64,000 nt of DNA from Flavobacteriaceae bacterium (GTDB lineage: Bacteria; Bacteroidota; Bacteroidia; Flavobacteriales; Flavobacteriaceae): positions 1-64,000 of the forward strand of contig QXZA01000029.1 of NCBI GenBank assembly GCA_009886625.1. Direction: 5' to 3'. The notes under the pieces were generated by a model that was not told the origin of the DNA, did not search any database, and saw only the letters and a list, made by a program, of their open reading frames with translations. Position numbers and translations under genes: made by a program. Position 1 is the first letter of the stretch. Each line of letters opens with the position of its first letter. Below are positions 26,847-35,663 of this stretch, piece after piece.

Positions 26847-28897
26847 GACTGAAGATTTTTATAGTAGTCATAAATTGCCCACTGAGAGCGCACAGGTTTT
26901 TCTGAAGATTTTCTTAGTAGATTTTGAGTCGCTTTATTTATTATTCTAGCCTTGACATTGTCCTTCCAAATAATATCAAAAACGTCAAGAATTTGTTTTT
27001 GTAAAGCAGGATCATAAATAGGTGCAGCCACCTCTACTCTGTTTTCGATATTTCGAGTCATAAAATCTGCAGAAGAAATATAAACTTTCTGATTTCCTCC
27101 ATTTTCAAAAACGTATAAACGTGGGTGTTCCAGATAACGGTCCACAATACTGATTACTTCTATATTTTCACTCATCCCTTTTACTTCAGGGATCAAACAA
27201 CAAATTCCCCTAACTACCATTTGAATAGAAACGCCAGCCTGACTAGCTTCATAAAGCTTATTGATCATGGAAAAATTTGTAATGGCATTCAATTTTAATT
27301 TAATCCCACTAGGTAATCCTGCCTTTTTATTTTCAATTTCTTTATTGATCATGCGCACCAAAGTGGATTGAGTGTAGTGAGGCGATACAATTAAATGCTT
27401 GTATTTCTTTAATTTATAATGTACTTGTAAAAAATTGAAGACCTTATTTACCTCTTTCAGCACTTTTGGATTAGAGGTGAACAAAGTATAATCAGTATAG
27501 ATCTTGGCTGTATCTTCATTTAAATTTCCGGTACTTATAAAACCGTATCGTTTCTTTTTACCCTCTTCTATTTTTTCAATAATACAGATTTTAGAATGCA
27601 CTTTTAATCCAGGTATTCCGAAAATCAATTCTACCCCCGCCGCTTGCATTTGTTCTGCATAGGTAATATTATTGGTTTCATCAAAACGAGCTTGTAATTC
27701 AATTTGAACCAGTACTTTCTTTCCGTTTTTAGCAGCATTTATTAAAGCACTTGCAACATTAGAAAGTTGTGACAACCTATAAATAGTAATCTTAATTGAA
27801 TTCACCTTTGGATCCAATGCGGCTTCTCTCAAAAATTTAATCACAAAAGAAAAACTATGATAAGGAGTGTACAAAAGATAATCCTTCTCTTCTATCGCCT
27901 TAAAAATACTTTTCTCCAGCGACAATCCTTCAATAGGAATTGGCAGCATTTTACTGTACTGCAGATCATTCCTATTTAGCTGTGGAAACTTCATGAAATC
28001 CTTTCGGTTATGATACCTTCCACCAGGAATTAAACTGTCTGTCGAGTCAATTCCCAACAAACCCTTAAGTGCATTTAATGTTTCTGGATCAATTTCTTTA
28101 TCGTAAACCATTCTAACGGGTTCTGCCAAAATACGTTCTCTAACACTCTCAACGATCTTGTTAATATAGCTTTTGGATACATCACCCTCCATATCCAACT
28201 CGGCATCACGAGTAACTTTGATCATATGAGCTTCAATGGCAGTATACTCAAAGAAGTTAAATATTAAATCAAAATGATAACGAATCAAATCATCTAAAAA
28301 CATGACATATTGTTTATTCCCTATAGAAGGCAATACAATAAAGCGTTCCAGCTCTGTAGGAATTTCAATAAGGGCATATTGATTTTTAAACTTTTTAGGA
28401 TTTGAAAAAGAGAGCTTTACTGCTAAAAAAGCGTGATTATTTGATAAATCTTGGGTGAGCTTATCTGAGATGATAATAGTCATTAAAGCAGGACTAACTT
28501 TTTGAATAAAGTATTCTTTTAAAAACTCTTGGTGCTCTTCAAAAACATTATTTTCATTGACAAAGTAAATCTGTTCTTTTTCAAGTTCCTTTTCAATATC
28601 AGTCAGAATATTGTTGGTCTCTTTTTGTTGTTCAATTACTTTCTTAGTAATTGCTTTTAATAAATCTTTTGCATTTTTACCGCCAAAAATCTTTCGACCC
28701 GTTTTATCAGATTGAGCAATACGTTGAACCGTTGCATATCGCACTTGAAAAAATTCATCCAAATTATTTGAAAAAATTCCTATAAAGCGAAGACGCTCCA
28801 GTAATGGCACATTTTGATCTGCTGCTTCTTGAAGTACACGAGCATTGAAATCTAGCCAACTTATCTCTCGATTTATGTAAAGTTCGTCCTCTTTCAT
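26843..28897 (-). CDS. ppk1: Polyphosphate kinase 1
   Basis: Transfers the gamma phosphate of ATP reversibly to polyphosphate chains. All parts of PPK1 are present over 684 residues: N-terminal domain starting YINREISWLDFNARVL, head domain, and two C-terminal phospholipase-D-like domains. The autophosphorylated His is in GLKVHSKICII, followed by ISTGNLNEDTAKIYTD; the second motif is HPRLYVFENGG. The gene follows sixA by one base and overlaps ppx by four. Confidence 0.96.
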   Translation of the reverse strand: MKEDELYINREISWLDFNARVLQEAADQNVPLLERLRFIGIFSNNLDEFFQVRYATVQRIAQSDKTGRKIFGGKNAKDLLKAITKKVIEQQKETNNILTDIEKELEKEQIYFVNENNVFEEHQEFLKEYFIQKVSPALMTIIISDKLTQDLSNNHAFLAVKLSFSNPKKFKNQYALIEIPTELERFIVLPSIGNKQYVMFLDDLIRYHFDLIFNFFEYTAIEAHMIKVTRDAELDMEGDVSKSYINKIVESVRERILAEPVRMVYDKEIDPETLNALKGLLGIDSTDSLIPGGRYHNRKDFMKFPQLNRNDLQYSKMLPIPIEGLSLEKSIFKAIEEKDYLLYTPYHSFSFVIKFLREAALDPKVNSIKITIYRLSQLSNVASALINAAKNGKKVLVQIELQARFDETNNITYAEQMQAAGVELIFGIPGLKVHSKICIIEKIEEGKKKRYGFISTGNLNEDTAKIYTDYTLFTSNPKVLKEVNKVFNFLQVHYKLKKYKHLIVSPHYTQSTLVRMINKEIENKKAGLPSGIKLKLNAITNFSMINKLYEASQAGVSIQMVVRGICCLIPEVKGMSENIEVISIVDRYLEHPRLYVFENGGNQKVYISSADFMTRNIENRVEVAAPIYDPALQKQILDVFDIIWKDNVKARIINKATQNLLRKSSEKPVRSQWAIYDYYKNLQS

Positions 28898-28898
28898 A

Positions 28899-29384
28899 TT
28901 AAACTAAAATTTCTTTTGGTAAACCTAAATTACAGGATCCAGCATTTACTTGTGACCATTGGGATTGTTCAAATACGATACGTGCCCATGCGGCTGTAGG
29001 GAGGTTTCCTATGGTTGTATCGCTTAAATAACTAACAGCTGAACTAAAAGCTGGATTATGTCCCACACAAATTACTTTATCAAACTCATCATCGATGGAA
29101 TGTATAAATTGAAGTAAGTTGGAGGTATCAAAGGTATATAGTTCCTCTTTAATATTTAATTTTTCAAATGCAATTCCTAAAGTATGGATAAGTAAAGTAG
29201 CTGTGTGCATGGCTCTATTTGCTGGACTTGAAAAAATAATTTCTTGCTTCTTAAACAATGAAGCGCTAGCCGTTGCCATATTAGTGATTCGTTTCATTCC
29301 TTTTTCTGTCACAGGTCGGTTGCGGTCAGAAACGGCATAATCCCACGAGGACTTGGCATGGCGTAAAAGAATCAACTCTTTCAT
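28899..29384 (-). CDS. sixA: SixA-like histidine phosphatase
   Basis: Member of the histidine phosphatase (phosphoglycerate-mutase-like) superfamily of 161 residues. The phospho-accepting motif is LRHAKSSWD (His8), with Arg in SSPANRA and second His in CVGHNPAF. E. coli SixA removes phosphate from phosphohistidine on ArcB or the nitrogen PTS; which protein is the target here is not known. The single-base gaps to pdxH and ppk place it inside the operon. Confidence 0.85.
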   Translation of the reverse strand: MKELILLRHAKSSWDYAVSDRNRPVTEKGMKRITNMATASASLFKKQEIIFSSPANRAMHTATLLIHTLGIAFEKLNIKEELYTFDTSNLLQFIHSIDDEFDKVICVGHNPAFSSAVSYLSDTTIGNLPTAAWARIVFEQSQWSQVNAGSCNLGLPKEILV

Positions 29385-29385
29385 A

Positions 29386-30033
29386 TCAAGGAGCTAAGCG
29401 TTCAATATTCCAAAAATTACCCTGCAATTGACATCGAATCCGATCGTGAAGGCGGTTAGGCCTACCCTGCCAAAATTCAATACACAGTGGTTTCACTACA
29501 TAGCCTCCCCAGTGATCAGGACGTGGCACATCCTTTTCTACATATTCAATCTCCAATGCTTCTAGTTTTGCTTCCATAATGGTGCGATCAGAAATAACCT
29601 TACTCTGGTCAGATACAATTGCACCAATTTGACTTCCTTTTGGTCGGCTTTGAAAATAAGCATCAGAAGCTTCGTTCGTTAGTTTGACCGCTTCTCCCTT
29701 AATGATTACCTGACGTTCCAAAGGTGGCCAAAAAAACGCAAGGCCTACCTTAGAGTGGTGAGCAATGGATGTTCCCTTTTCACTTTGATAGTTAGTATAA
29801 AAGACAAATCCTTCTTCGATCAAGGCCTTTAAAAGGACAATTCTAGATTTAGGAAAATCATCAAGTCCAAGAGTTGAAAGCGTCATTGCATTGGCTTCTT
29901 CTATAGCCTGGGTTTCATTGGCTTGATCAAACCAATTTTTAAAAAATGTCATGGGATCATTTTGAATATCTTCAATATTCAAAGCGCCCTTTTGATAGGA
30001 TTTACGTAAATGTCCTAAATCTTCTTGTTCCAT
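29386..30033 (-). CDS. pdxH: Pyridoxamine 5'-phosphate oxidase
   Basis: FMN enzyme oxidising pyridoxine or pyridoxamine phosphate to PLP. The 215-residue protein has the family pattern: N-terminal LRKSYQKGAL, DDFPKSRIVLLKAL (FMN and PLP contacts), GLAFFWPPLERQVIIKGEAVKL, SRPKGSQIGA, and the C-terminal signature EFWQGRPNRLHDRI. It lies in the string between rnz (28-base gap) and sixA (1-base gap). Nothing else in the string uses PLP. Confidence 0.96.
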   Translation of the reverse strand: MEQEDLGHLRKSYQKGALNIEDIQNDPMTFFKNWFDQANETQAIEEANAMTLSTLGLDDFPKSRIVLLKALIEEGFVFYTNYQSEKGTSIAHHSKVGLAFFWPPLERQVIIKGEAVKLTNEASDAYFQSRPKGSQIGAIVSDQSKVISDRTIMEAKLEALEIEYVEKDVPRPDHWGGYVVKPLCIEFWQGRPNRLHDRIRCQLQGNFWNIERLAP

Positions 30034-30061
30034 TTGTTTTACAAGTTACAAAGCATTGGTG

Positions 30062-30970
30062 TTATATCGTAAAAGTTTTGAGGTCTTCGGCTAAAATAAC
30101 ATTTTGAAACACCGTAGAAGCCTCAGTAATAAATTCTTCTTTATTGGAATATCGATTAGAAAAATGACCCAACATGAGTTGTTTGACTTCAGCCATTTTA
30201 GCAATTTGGGCTGCCTGTTTTGCCGTGCTGTGTTTTGTTTTTGTAGCCAATTCACTATTCTTCTCTAAGAAAGTAGCCTCATGATAAAGCAGATCAACTT
30301 CCTTAATGTTTTCTACTAAAGATTCCAAATAGGCTGTGTCACTACAAAAAGCATATTTTTTAGATTTGCTTGGAGGCAAAGTATAGGCTTCATTTTTTAA
30401 AACATTTCCATTATCCAATATAATATCAGAACCCTGTTGTAATTGTTGAAATTGAAAAGGTAGTAGGTCAAATTCCTTTAGTACTTCTAGATCAATTTTT
30501 CGTTTTGAAGATTTTGTTTCAAATAAAAATCCATTGGTATAAACACGATGAACCAAAGGGAGGGTGCTGACCTTTACCGAGTCGTTCTCAAATATGATTT
30601 CACTGAAATCTTTTTCCAACTCATGAAAATGAAGTGGATAATCTGTCCAAGATTTCGCCAACTTCAATTGTAAAATAATAATTTCCTTTATTCCTTTTGG
30701 ACCATACACATTAAGAGCTGCTGTTCTTCCCAACAATCTAAAGGTGCTGATTAAGCCAATTAAACCGTAAAAATGATCTCCATGAAGATGAGAAATAAAA
30801 ATATGTTGAATTCTAGAAAACTTTACTTTTGATTTTCTCAATTGAATTTGCGTTCCCTCGCCACAATCAATTAAAAATAAATTACCGCTCACTTCCAAAA
30901 GCTGAGAAGTTGTATGCTTATTTTCTCTTGGAGTAGCCGAATGACAGCCTAATATGGTTAATTCCATCAT
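30062..30970 (-). CDS. rnz: Ribonuclease Z
   Basis: Metallo-beta-lactamase-fold endonuclease trimming tRNA 3' ends. The zinc motif HLHGDH is at about residues 61-66 and further ligands are in LVHRV, FCSDTAY and MLGHFSNRY. At 302 residues it is the short bacterial form with the flexible-arm region around 150-200. It directly follows the small unknown gene (no gap) in the operon. Confidence 0.95.
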   Translation of the reverse strand: MMELTILGCHSATPRENKHTTSQLLEVSGNLFLIDCGEGTQIQLRKSKVKFSRIQHIFISHLHGDHFYGLIGLISTFRLLGRTAALNVYGPKGIKEIIILQLKLAKSWTDYPLHFHELEKDFSEIIFENDSVKVSTLPLVHRVYTNGFLFETKSSKRKIDLEVLKEFDLLPFQFQQLQQGSDIILDNGNVLKNEAYTLPPSKSKKYAFCSDTAYLESLVENIKEVDLLYHEATFLEKNSELATKTKHSTAKQAAQIAKMAEVKQLMLGHFSNRYSNKEEFITEASTVFQNVILAEDLKTFTI

Positions 30971-31285
30971 CTAAAAGCCTAAATCACGTTGCATTTGTTC
31001 AAACGAAATAAAATCTAAGGCTTCTGTTTTTGTGGGTACAGTTACCCACTCTGAAGGAAAATGATCTGTGAGTTCAGGAGAAAGTATAAGCACTAAGCTA
31101 CGTCCCTCATTTAGTTGGTGTAAAGCCAACGATGCTAACTCTTCAATCTTAGGAAGATAGGTTTCACAATTTAAGATCAGGTCAAATCCTTGGTGCTCTT
31201 TTAAATTGCTAAAGAGTGACTCTTTATTTTCCACATATGCTTTAGCTTCAAGGTAAGCTGTATTATTTTCTTCCCACTGTATCAT
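30971..31285 (-). CDS. Unknown 104-residue protein between pyrB and rnz
   Basis: A small soluble protein without recognised motif. The pattern (DLILNCETYLPKIEELASLA, then GRSLVLILSPE) has the alternation of strand and helix seen in STAS-like or small Rossmann-like domains, but I cannot assign it. Coding status is supported by a 4-base ATGA overlap with pyrB and a zero-base junction with rnz, that is, translational coupling on both sides. Confidence 0.75.
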   Translation of the reverse strand: MIQWEENNTAYLEAKAYVENKESLFSNLKEHQGFDLILNCETYLPKIEELASLALHQLNEGRSLVLILSPELTDHFPSEWVTVPTKTEALDFISFEQMQRDLGF

Positions 31286-32220
31286 TTCAAAGGAATATTC
31301 AATTTAGAGGCTAAAAGATAAATAATAGCCATACGAACTGCAACTCCATTCTCAACTTGATCTAGAATAATTGCTTGATCAGAATCAGCAACCTCACTAG
31401 TAATTTCTACCCCACGGTTAATTGGTCCGGGATGAAGTATTACAATTTCTTTTCTCAATTGCTTTAGACGTTCTCCAGTAAGGCCAAAATTTTGACTGTA
31501 TTCACGTGTAGTTGGAAAATAACTCAATTCCATGCGTTCGTTTTGAACACGAAGCATGTTGGCTGCATCACACCAATTCAAAACTTCCATTAAATTAGAA
31601 GAAAAACTTACACCCAATGATTCGATATGTTTAGGAAGTAAGGATTTAGGAGCACAAAGACGTACCTCAGCTCCAAGCATTTTTAAAGCGTATATATTAG
31701 AAAGTGCAACTCTAGAGTGTAAAATATCCCCTACTATGGCGATCCTTCTTCCTCCCAAATCTCCAAATTTTTCTTGCAGAGAAAACGCATCCAACAATGC
31801 TTGTGAAGGATGTTCATGTGTGCCATCCCCTGCATTGATAATACAAGAATTAACATGTTGGGATAAAAAGTGTGCAGCCCCTGGATGAGGGTGTCGCATT
31901 ACAATCATATCAACTTTCATTGCCAGTATATTATTAACTGTGTCAACTAAAGTTTCTCCTTTTTTAACTGAGGACTGTGATGCAGAAAAATTAAGTACAT
32001 CTGCACTGAGTCTTTTTTCTGCCAACTCAAACGATAATCTTGTTCGGGTACTGTTTTCAAAAAACAGATTAGCAATTGTAATATCCCGAAGACTGGGAAC
32101 TTTTTTAATGGGCCGATTAATAACTTCTTTGAAATGCGTTGCTGTTTCAAAAATCAAGTGCAAGTCTTCTGGATTGAGATACTTTATCCCTAGGAGGTGA
32201 GAAACACTTAAGGCTTTCAT
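31282..32220 (-). CDS. pyrB: Aspartate carbamoyltransferase catalytic subunit
   Basis: Joins carbamoyl phosphate and aspartate, the committed step of pyrimidine synthesis. The 312-residue chain has the carbamoyl-phosphate motif FENSTRTRLSFE (about residues 52-63), HPSQALLD with the catalytic His near 137, and LHPGPINRGVEI near the C-terminus. No pyrI regulatory subunit is encoded nearby. It overlaps pyrR by 4 bases and the small unknown gene by 4 bases. Confidence 0.97.
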   Translation of the reverse strand: MKALSVSHLLGIKYLNPEDLHLIFETATHFKEVINRPIKKVPSLRDITIANLFFENSTRTRLSFELAEKRLSADVLNFSASQSSVKKGETLVDTVNNILAMKVDMIVMRHPHPGAAHFLSQHVNSCIINAGDGTHEHPSQALLDAFSLQEKFGDLGGRRIAIVGDILHSRVALSNIYALKMLGAEVRLCAPKSLLPKHIESLGVSFSSNLMEVLNWCDAANMLRVQNERMELSYFPTTREYSQNFGLTGERLKQLRKEIVILHPGPINRGVEITSEVADSDQAIILDQVENGVAVRMAIIYLLASKLNIPLK

Positions 32221-32759
32221 TGGCTTTGTTTTTCTAAATAAACAATATTATTTGATGCATTATCAGACCATACCACTTTAACCTTATCGCCTTGGAGAGC
32301 ATCAATTTGTGCTCCTAAATAATCAGGTTGAATCGGCAAATGACGGCTAAAACGTCGATCAACTAACACTAACAATTCAATTGATTTTGGTCTACCATAA
32401 CTATCTATAGCTGTAAGAGCAGATCGAATACTTCTCCCGGTAAATAAAACATCATCGATTAAAACAACATCTTTCCCTTCGATAGTGACTTCCATTTCTG
32501 TGGCATTTGCATTATGAGGGATTTCGTTTCTTCTAAAATCGTCTCTAAAAAAGGTAGTGTCTAGCTTCCCACTCTGGAGGGAAGTGACGCCATTTTTTTT
32601 CAGCAGATATAACAATTGTTCTAGGAGTAATACCCCACGAGGTTGAAGACCAACGAGCACCGTTTCAGAAAAATCACCATGCCGTTCGATCAATTGACAA
32701 CAAAGCCTATTTAGCATGATATTTACCCTTTTTTCACTAAGAAGGACTTTAGGTGTCAT
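32217..32759 (-). CDS. pyrR: PyrR bifunctional regulator / uracil phosphoribosyltransferase
   Basis: Phosphoribosyltransferase-fold protein of 180 residues. The PRPP loop is VLIDDVLFTGRSIRSAL (about residues 97-113), as in PyrR. In Firmicutes PyrR attenuates pyr transcription through an RNA antiterminator. Here the leader is only about 8 bases from the predicted -7 box, so RNA attenuation upstream of this operon is unlikely. It heads the eight-gene leftward string. Confidence 0.93.
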   Translation of the reverse strand: MTPKVLLSEKRVNIMLNRLCCQLIERHGDFSETVLVGLQPRGVLLLEQLLYLLKKNGVTSLQSGKLDTTFFRDDFRRNEIPHNANATEMEVTIEGKDVVLIDDVLFTGRSIRSALTAIDSYGRPKSIELLVLVDRRFSRHLPIQPDYLGAQIDALQGDKVKVVWSDNASNNIVYLEKQSQ

Positions 32760-32774
32760 AGTTGTAATATTTTA

Positions 32775-32782
32775 CAAAAGTA
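32775..32782 (-). promoter_or_regulatory. -7 box before pyrR
   Basis: TACTTTTG on the minus strand, 15 bases before the pyrR ATG; this predicts a very short leader. The region where a -33 box would lie overlaps the T-tract of the rpsA terminator, and no TTTG is seen there. Confidence 0.5.
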
Positions 32783-32798
32783 TTATTTTATTAAGTAT

Positions 32799-32826
32799 AA
32801 AAAAAACCCTCCGTAGGGAGGGTTTT
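32799..32826 (-). terminator. rpsA terminator
   Basis: Perfect stem ACCCTCC/GGAGGGT (32806-32812 and 32817-32823) with a T-run on the minus strand (complement of 32799-32806). It separates rpsA from the pyrR string. Confidence 0.85.
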
Positions 32827-32849
32827 TAAATAATAAATTCAAATGATAA

Positions 32850-34796
32850 TTATTTATCATTATCCATTTGCTCTTTCAAACTTGCAAGGGCATCTAAATC
32901 CCCAAGCGTTGCTTTTTCAGAATTAGCAGCAGCTAAGTTCTTAGTGGCACGCTTTAGGTTTTTAATTTCCTGCTCTTTGAAAAGGGCAGTATGAGAAGCT
33001 ACTACTCTCTTGAATTCTTTGTTGAATTCAATAATTTTAAAAACAGCTTCATCCCCTTTTCCTAATTTAGATCCATCTTCTTTCTCTAAATGACGTGAAG
33101 GTACAAAAGCAATGATGTCTTCATTAAAATGAATTGTAGCGCCTTTGTCTACCATTTCGGTTATCGAAGCAGTGTGTTCGGATTCTAAACCAAATTCTTT
33201 CTCGTATTTATCCCAGGGATTGTCTTTGGTTTGTTTGTGACCTAAACTTAGTTTTCGTCCTTCAACATCTAATTCAAGAACAATTACGTCGATCTTGTCA
33301 CCTAAAGCAAGTACCTCAGATGGGTGCTTCACTTTTTTAGTCCATGATAAATCAGAGATATAAACTAATCCATCAATTCCTTCTTCTAATTCAATAAAAA
33401 CTCCGAAGTTGGTAAAGTTTCTTACCAAACCAGAATGTTTTGATCCAATTGGATACTTGGAAGTAATATCAGTCCATGGGTCTGGCGTAATTTGCTTGAT
33501 CCCTAATGACATTTTTCTTGATTCACGATCAATCGATAAAATGACAGCTTCGACTTCATCCCCTACTTTTACGAAATCTTGTGCAGAGCGTAAGTGAGTT
33601 GACCATGACATCTCAGAAACGTGAACTAATCCTTCAACACCTTCTTTGATTTCAACAAAAGCTCCGTAGTCAGCTATAACCACTACTTTTCCTTTTACTC
33701 TTTCTCCTTCTTTAAGTGTTTCAGAGATTTCATCCCATGGGTGCTGGCTCAATTGTTTTAATCCTAATTGAATACGAGACTTGTTGTCATCAAAGTCAAG
33801 GATTACAACATTCAACTTTTGGTCTAACTCAAGAATCTCACTTGGGTGATTAATACGGCTCCAAGAAAGGTCCGTAATATGAATTAATCCATCTACACCA
33901 CCGAGGTCGATAAAGACACCGTAAGAAGTAATGTTTTTCACAGTTCCTTCTAAAACTTGCCCTTTCTCTAATTGACCAATGATTTCTTTTTTCTGTTCTT
34001 CAATATCCGCTTCAATTAAAGCTTTATGTGAAACAACAACGTTTTTAAACTCGTGATTAATTTTCACCACTTTAAATTCCATTGTTTTGTTTACATATTG
34101 ATCGTAATCACGAATGGGTTTTACGTCAATTTGAGAACCAGGTAAGAACGCTTCAATACCAAAAACATCAACAATCATTCCTCCTTTAGTTCTACATTTT
34201 ACAAAACCGCTTACGATTTCTGCATTATCATGTGCATTGTTTACACGATCCCATGCTTTAATTACACGAGCTTTTCGGTGAGAAAGAACCAATTGACCTG
34301 TACGATCTTCACGTATGTCAACAATCACTTCTACCTTATCCCCAACTTTTAAGTCTGGGTTGTAACGGAATTCATTTAGGGAAATAACCCCTTCAGATTT
34401 TGCATTGATGTCAATAATGGCTTCACGCTCTGTCATGTAAACCACTTCTCCTTCAATTACGTCTTCATCTGAAGTGTCAACGAAATTCTCTTTTACTAAT
34501 TTTTCGAATTCATCAAGTTGTTTGTCTTCAATTAAATCGATTCCTTCTTGATAATTGTGCCAGTTAAAATTGTCTAAAAATTCAGCTTGTACTGCTTTTT
34601 GATCAACTTCTGGTGCTTTTTCTTCAACCACAGCCACATCAACAGTTGAATCAGATACAGGAGCTTCTTGAGTTTCAACAGTTTCAGTTACTTCTTCTTT
34701 TTTAGTGGTTTTCTTAGCAGTTGTTTTCTTTGGAGTTACTGCTTTTTTAGGCTCAGCGCTTTTGGCTGCAGCCTCTTCGGTTGGTTTTTTGGCCAT
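32850..34796 (-). CDS. rpsA: 30S ribosomal protein S1
   Basis: mRNA-binding ribosomal protein of 648 residues. An N-terminal extension rich in Lys, Ala, Thr and Glu (about residues 1-65) precedes repeated S1/OB domains. Four closely similar ones each contain a G-x-V-x-x-x-x-x-x-GVF/GAFV pattern with WS and H motifs, as in GVFIDLGGVDGLIHITDLSW and GAFVEIKEGVEGLVHVSEMSW. The extension is typical of Bacteroidota S1 and presumably disordered. It is transcribed from a very good promoter with a roughly 100-base leader and ends at a strong terminator. Confidence 0.96.
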   Translation of the reverse strand: MAKKPTEEAAAKSAEPKKAVTPKKTTAKKTTKKEEVTETVETQEAPVSDSTVDVAVVEEKAPEVDQKAVQAEFLDNFNWHNYQEGIDLIEDKQLDEFEKLVKENFVDTSDEDVIEGEVVYMTEREAIIDINAKSEGVISLNEFRYNPDLKVGDKVEVIVDIREDRTGQLVLSHRKARVIKAWDRVNNAHDNAEIVSGFVKCRTKGGMIVDVFGIEAFLPGSQIDVKPIRDYDQYVNKTMEFKVVKINHEFKNVVVSHKALIEADIEEQKKEIIGQLEKGQVLEGTVKNITSYGVFIDLGGVDGLIHITDLSWSRINHPSEILELDQKLNVVILDFDDNKSRIQLGLKQLSQHPWDEISETLKEGERVKGKVVVIADYGAFVEIKEGVEGLVHVSEMSWSTHLRSAQDFVKVGDEVEAVILSIDRESRKMSLGIKQITPDPWTDITSKYPIGSKHSGLVRNFTNFGVFIELEEGIDGLVYISDLSWTKKVKHPSEVLALGDKIDVIVLELDVEGRKLSLGHKQTKDNPWDKYEKEFGLESEHTASITEMVDKGATIHFNEDIIAFVPSRHLEKEDGSKLGKGDEAVFKIIEFNKEFKRVVASHTALFKEQEIKNLKRATKNLAAANSEKATLGDLDALASLKEQMDNDK

Positions 34797-34900
34797 TTCC
34801 GATGGGTTTTTGTATTCTGTACAAGGGAAAACCTTAGTTGCAAATACAGAAGTTGTTTATATAAATTAATGGCGCTTTCGGTTTTTCCTTCCAATTAAAA
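34797..34900 (-). promoter_or_regulatory. rpsA 5' leader with interleaved inverted repeats
   Basis: Between the predicted initiation point (about 34900) and the ATG, two pairs of complementary segments occur in the order A-B-A'-B'. Pair A is GGAAAAACC (complement of 34880-34888) with GGTTTTCC (complement of 34826-34833). Pair B is TTCTGTA (complement of 34845-34851) with TACAGAA (complement of 34815-34821). They can form either alternative hairpins or a pseudoknot. S1 leaders are autoregulatory in Proteobacteria; such a role here is inference. Confidence 0.4.
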
Positions 34901-34905
34901 GCGTG

Positions 34906-34936
34906 CAAATATACTCTTAATCGCTTGATAAACAAA
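34906..34936 (-). promoter_or_regulatory. rpsA promoter
   Basis: A perfect match to the Bacteroidota consensus on the minus strand: TTTG (33 box, 34933-34936), 19-base spacer, TATATTTG (34906-34913), followed by GCACGC, a pattern shared with the secDF promoter in this window. Confidence 0.85.
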
Positions 34937-34969
34937 TAATAAATGTGTTTTTTAAAGCTCGAATTCGCC

Positions 34970-35641
34970 TTATACGATAGATTGAATCTTGTCCATCATT
35001 AAACGATAAACCTCATCAATAGTTAATGTGCTTACCTCAATCTCTATAGCATCGTCTGCTTTTCGCAATGGATTAATACTTCGGGTTGAATCTTGATGGT
35101 CTCTTGCTATTATATTTTCTAAAACGGCTTCAAAGGATTCTAAATTTCCTTTTTCCAATTGTTCTTTATGACGTCGTTCTGCTCTTATCTCTGGGGAAGC
35201 CGTGAGAAAGAATTTACATTCCGCTTCTGGAAAAACTACAGTCCCAATATCTCTCCCATCCATAATTATTCCACGTTCTTTTCCCATTGACCTCTGCTGA
35301 GCAACTAAAAAGTTTCGGACAGCTTCAACACTCGCTATTTTACTAACAACATTATTGACTTTGGATTCCCTAATTTCATTGGTGACATTTATGCCATTCA
35401 AGAATATTTGTTGTCCGTGTTCACCATTTTCAAAATGAATATTGACATTAGGAAGTGAATCAATCAATTGAGCTACATCTATATCTTCAGTGGAATTTTG
35501 TTTTTGAACGTAATAAGTGACAGCACGGTACATTGCACCGGTATCAATATAGATGTAATGTAAAGCAGCAGCAATTTTTTTGGCAACAGTACTTTTACCT
35601 GTTGCTGCAAATCCATCAACTGCAATGATGATTTTCTTCAT
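34970..35641 (-). CDS. cmk: Cytidylate kinase
   Basis: Phosphorylates CMP and dCMP with ATP. The 223-residue protein opens with the P-loop DGFAATGKST (about residues 9-18) and contains YIDTGAMYRA, IIMDGRDIGTVVFP and the lid with AERR and RDHQDSTR. Its start lies 23 bases after the lon stop on the same strand, so it is probably the downstream member of a lon-cmk pair. Confidence 0.96.
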   Translation of the reverse strand: MKKIIIAVDGFAATGKSTVAKKIAAALHYIYIDTGAMYRAVTYYVQKQNSTEDIDVAQLIDSLPNVNIHFENGEHGQQIFLNGINVTNEIRESKVNNVVSKIASVEAVRNFLVAQQRSMGKERGIIMDGRDIGTVVFPEAECKFFLTASPEIRAERRHKEQLEKGNLESFEAVLENIIARDHQDSTRSINPLRKADDAIEIEVSTLTIDEVYRLMMDKIQSIV

Positions 35642-35663
35642 AGTGTAAAAATAACCATTATAT

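Noticed and set aside
32760-32850. PyrR-binding RNA antiterminator upstream of pyrR
   Set aside because: The only hairpin is the rpsA terminator; the predicted pyrR leader is too short to hold one.
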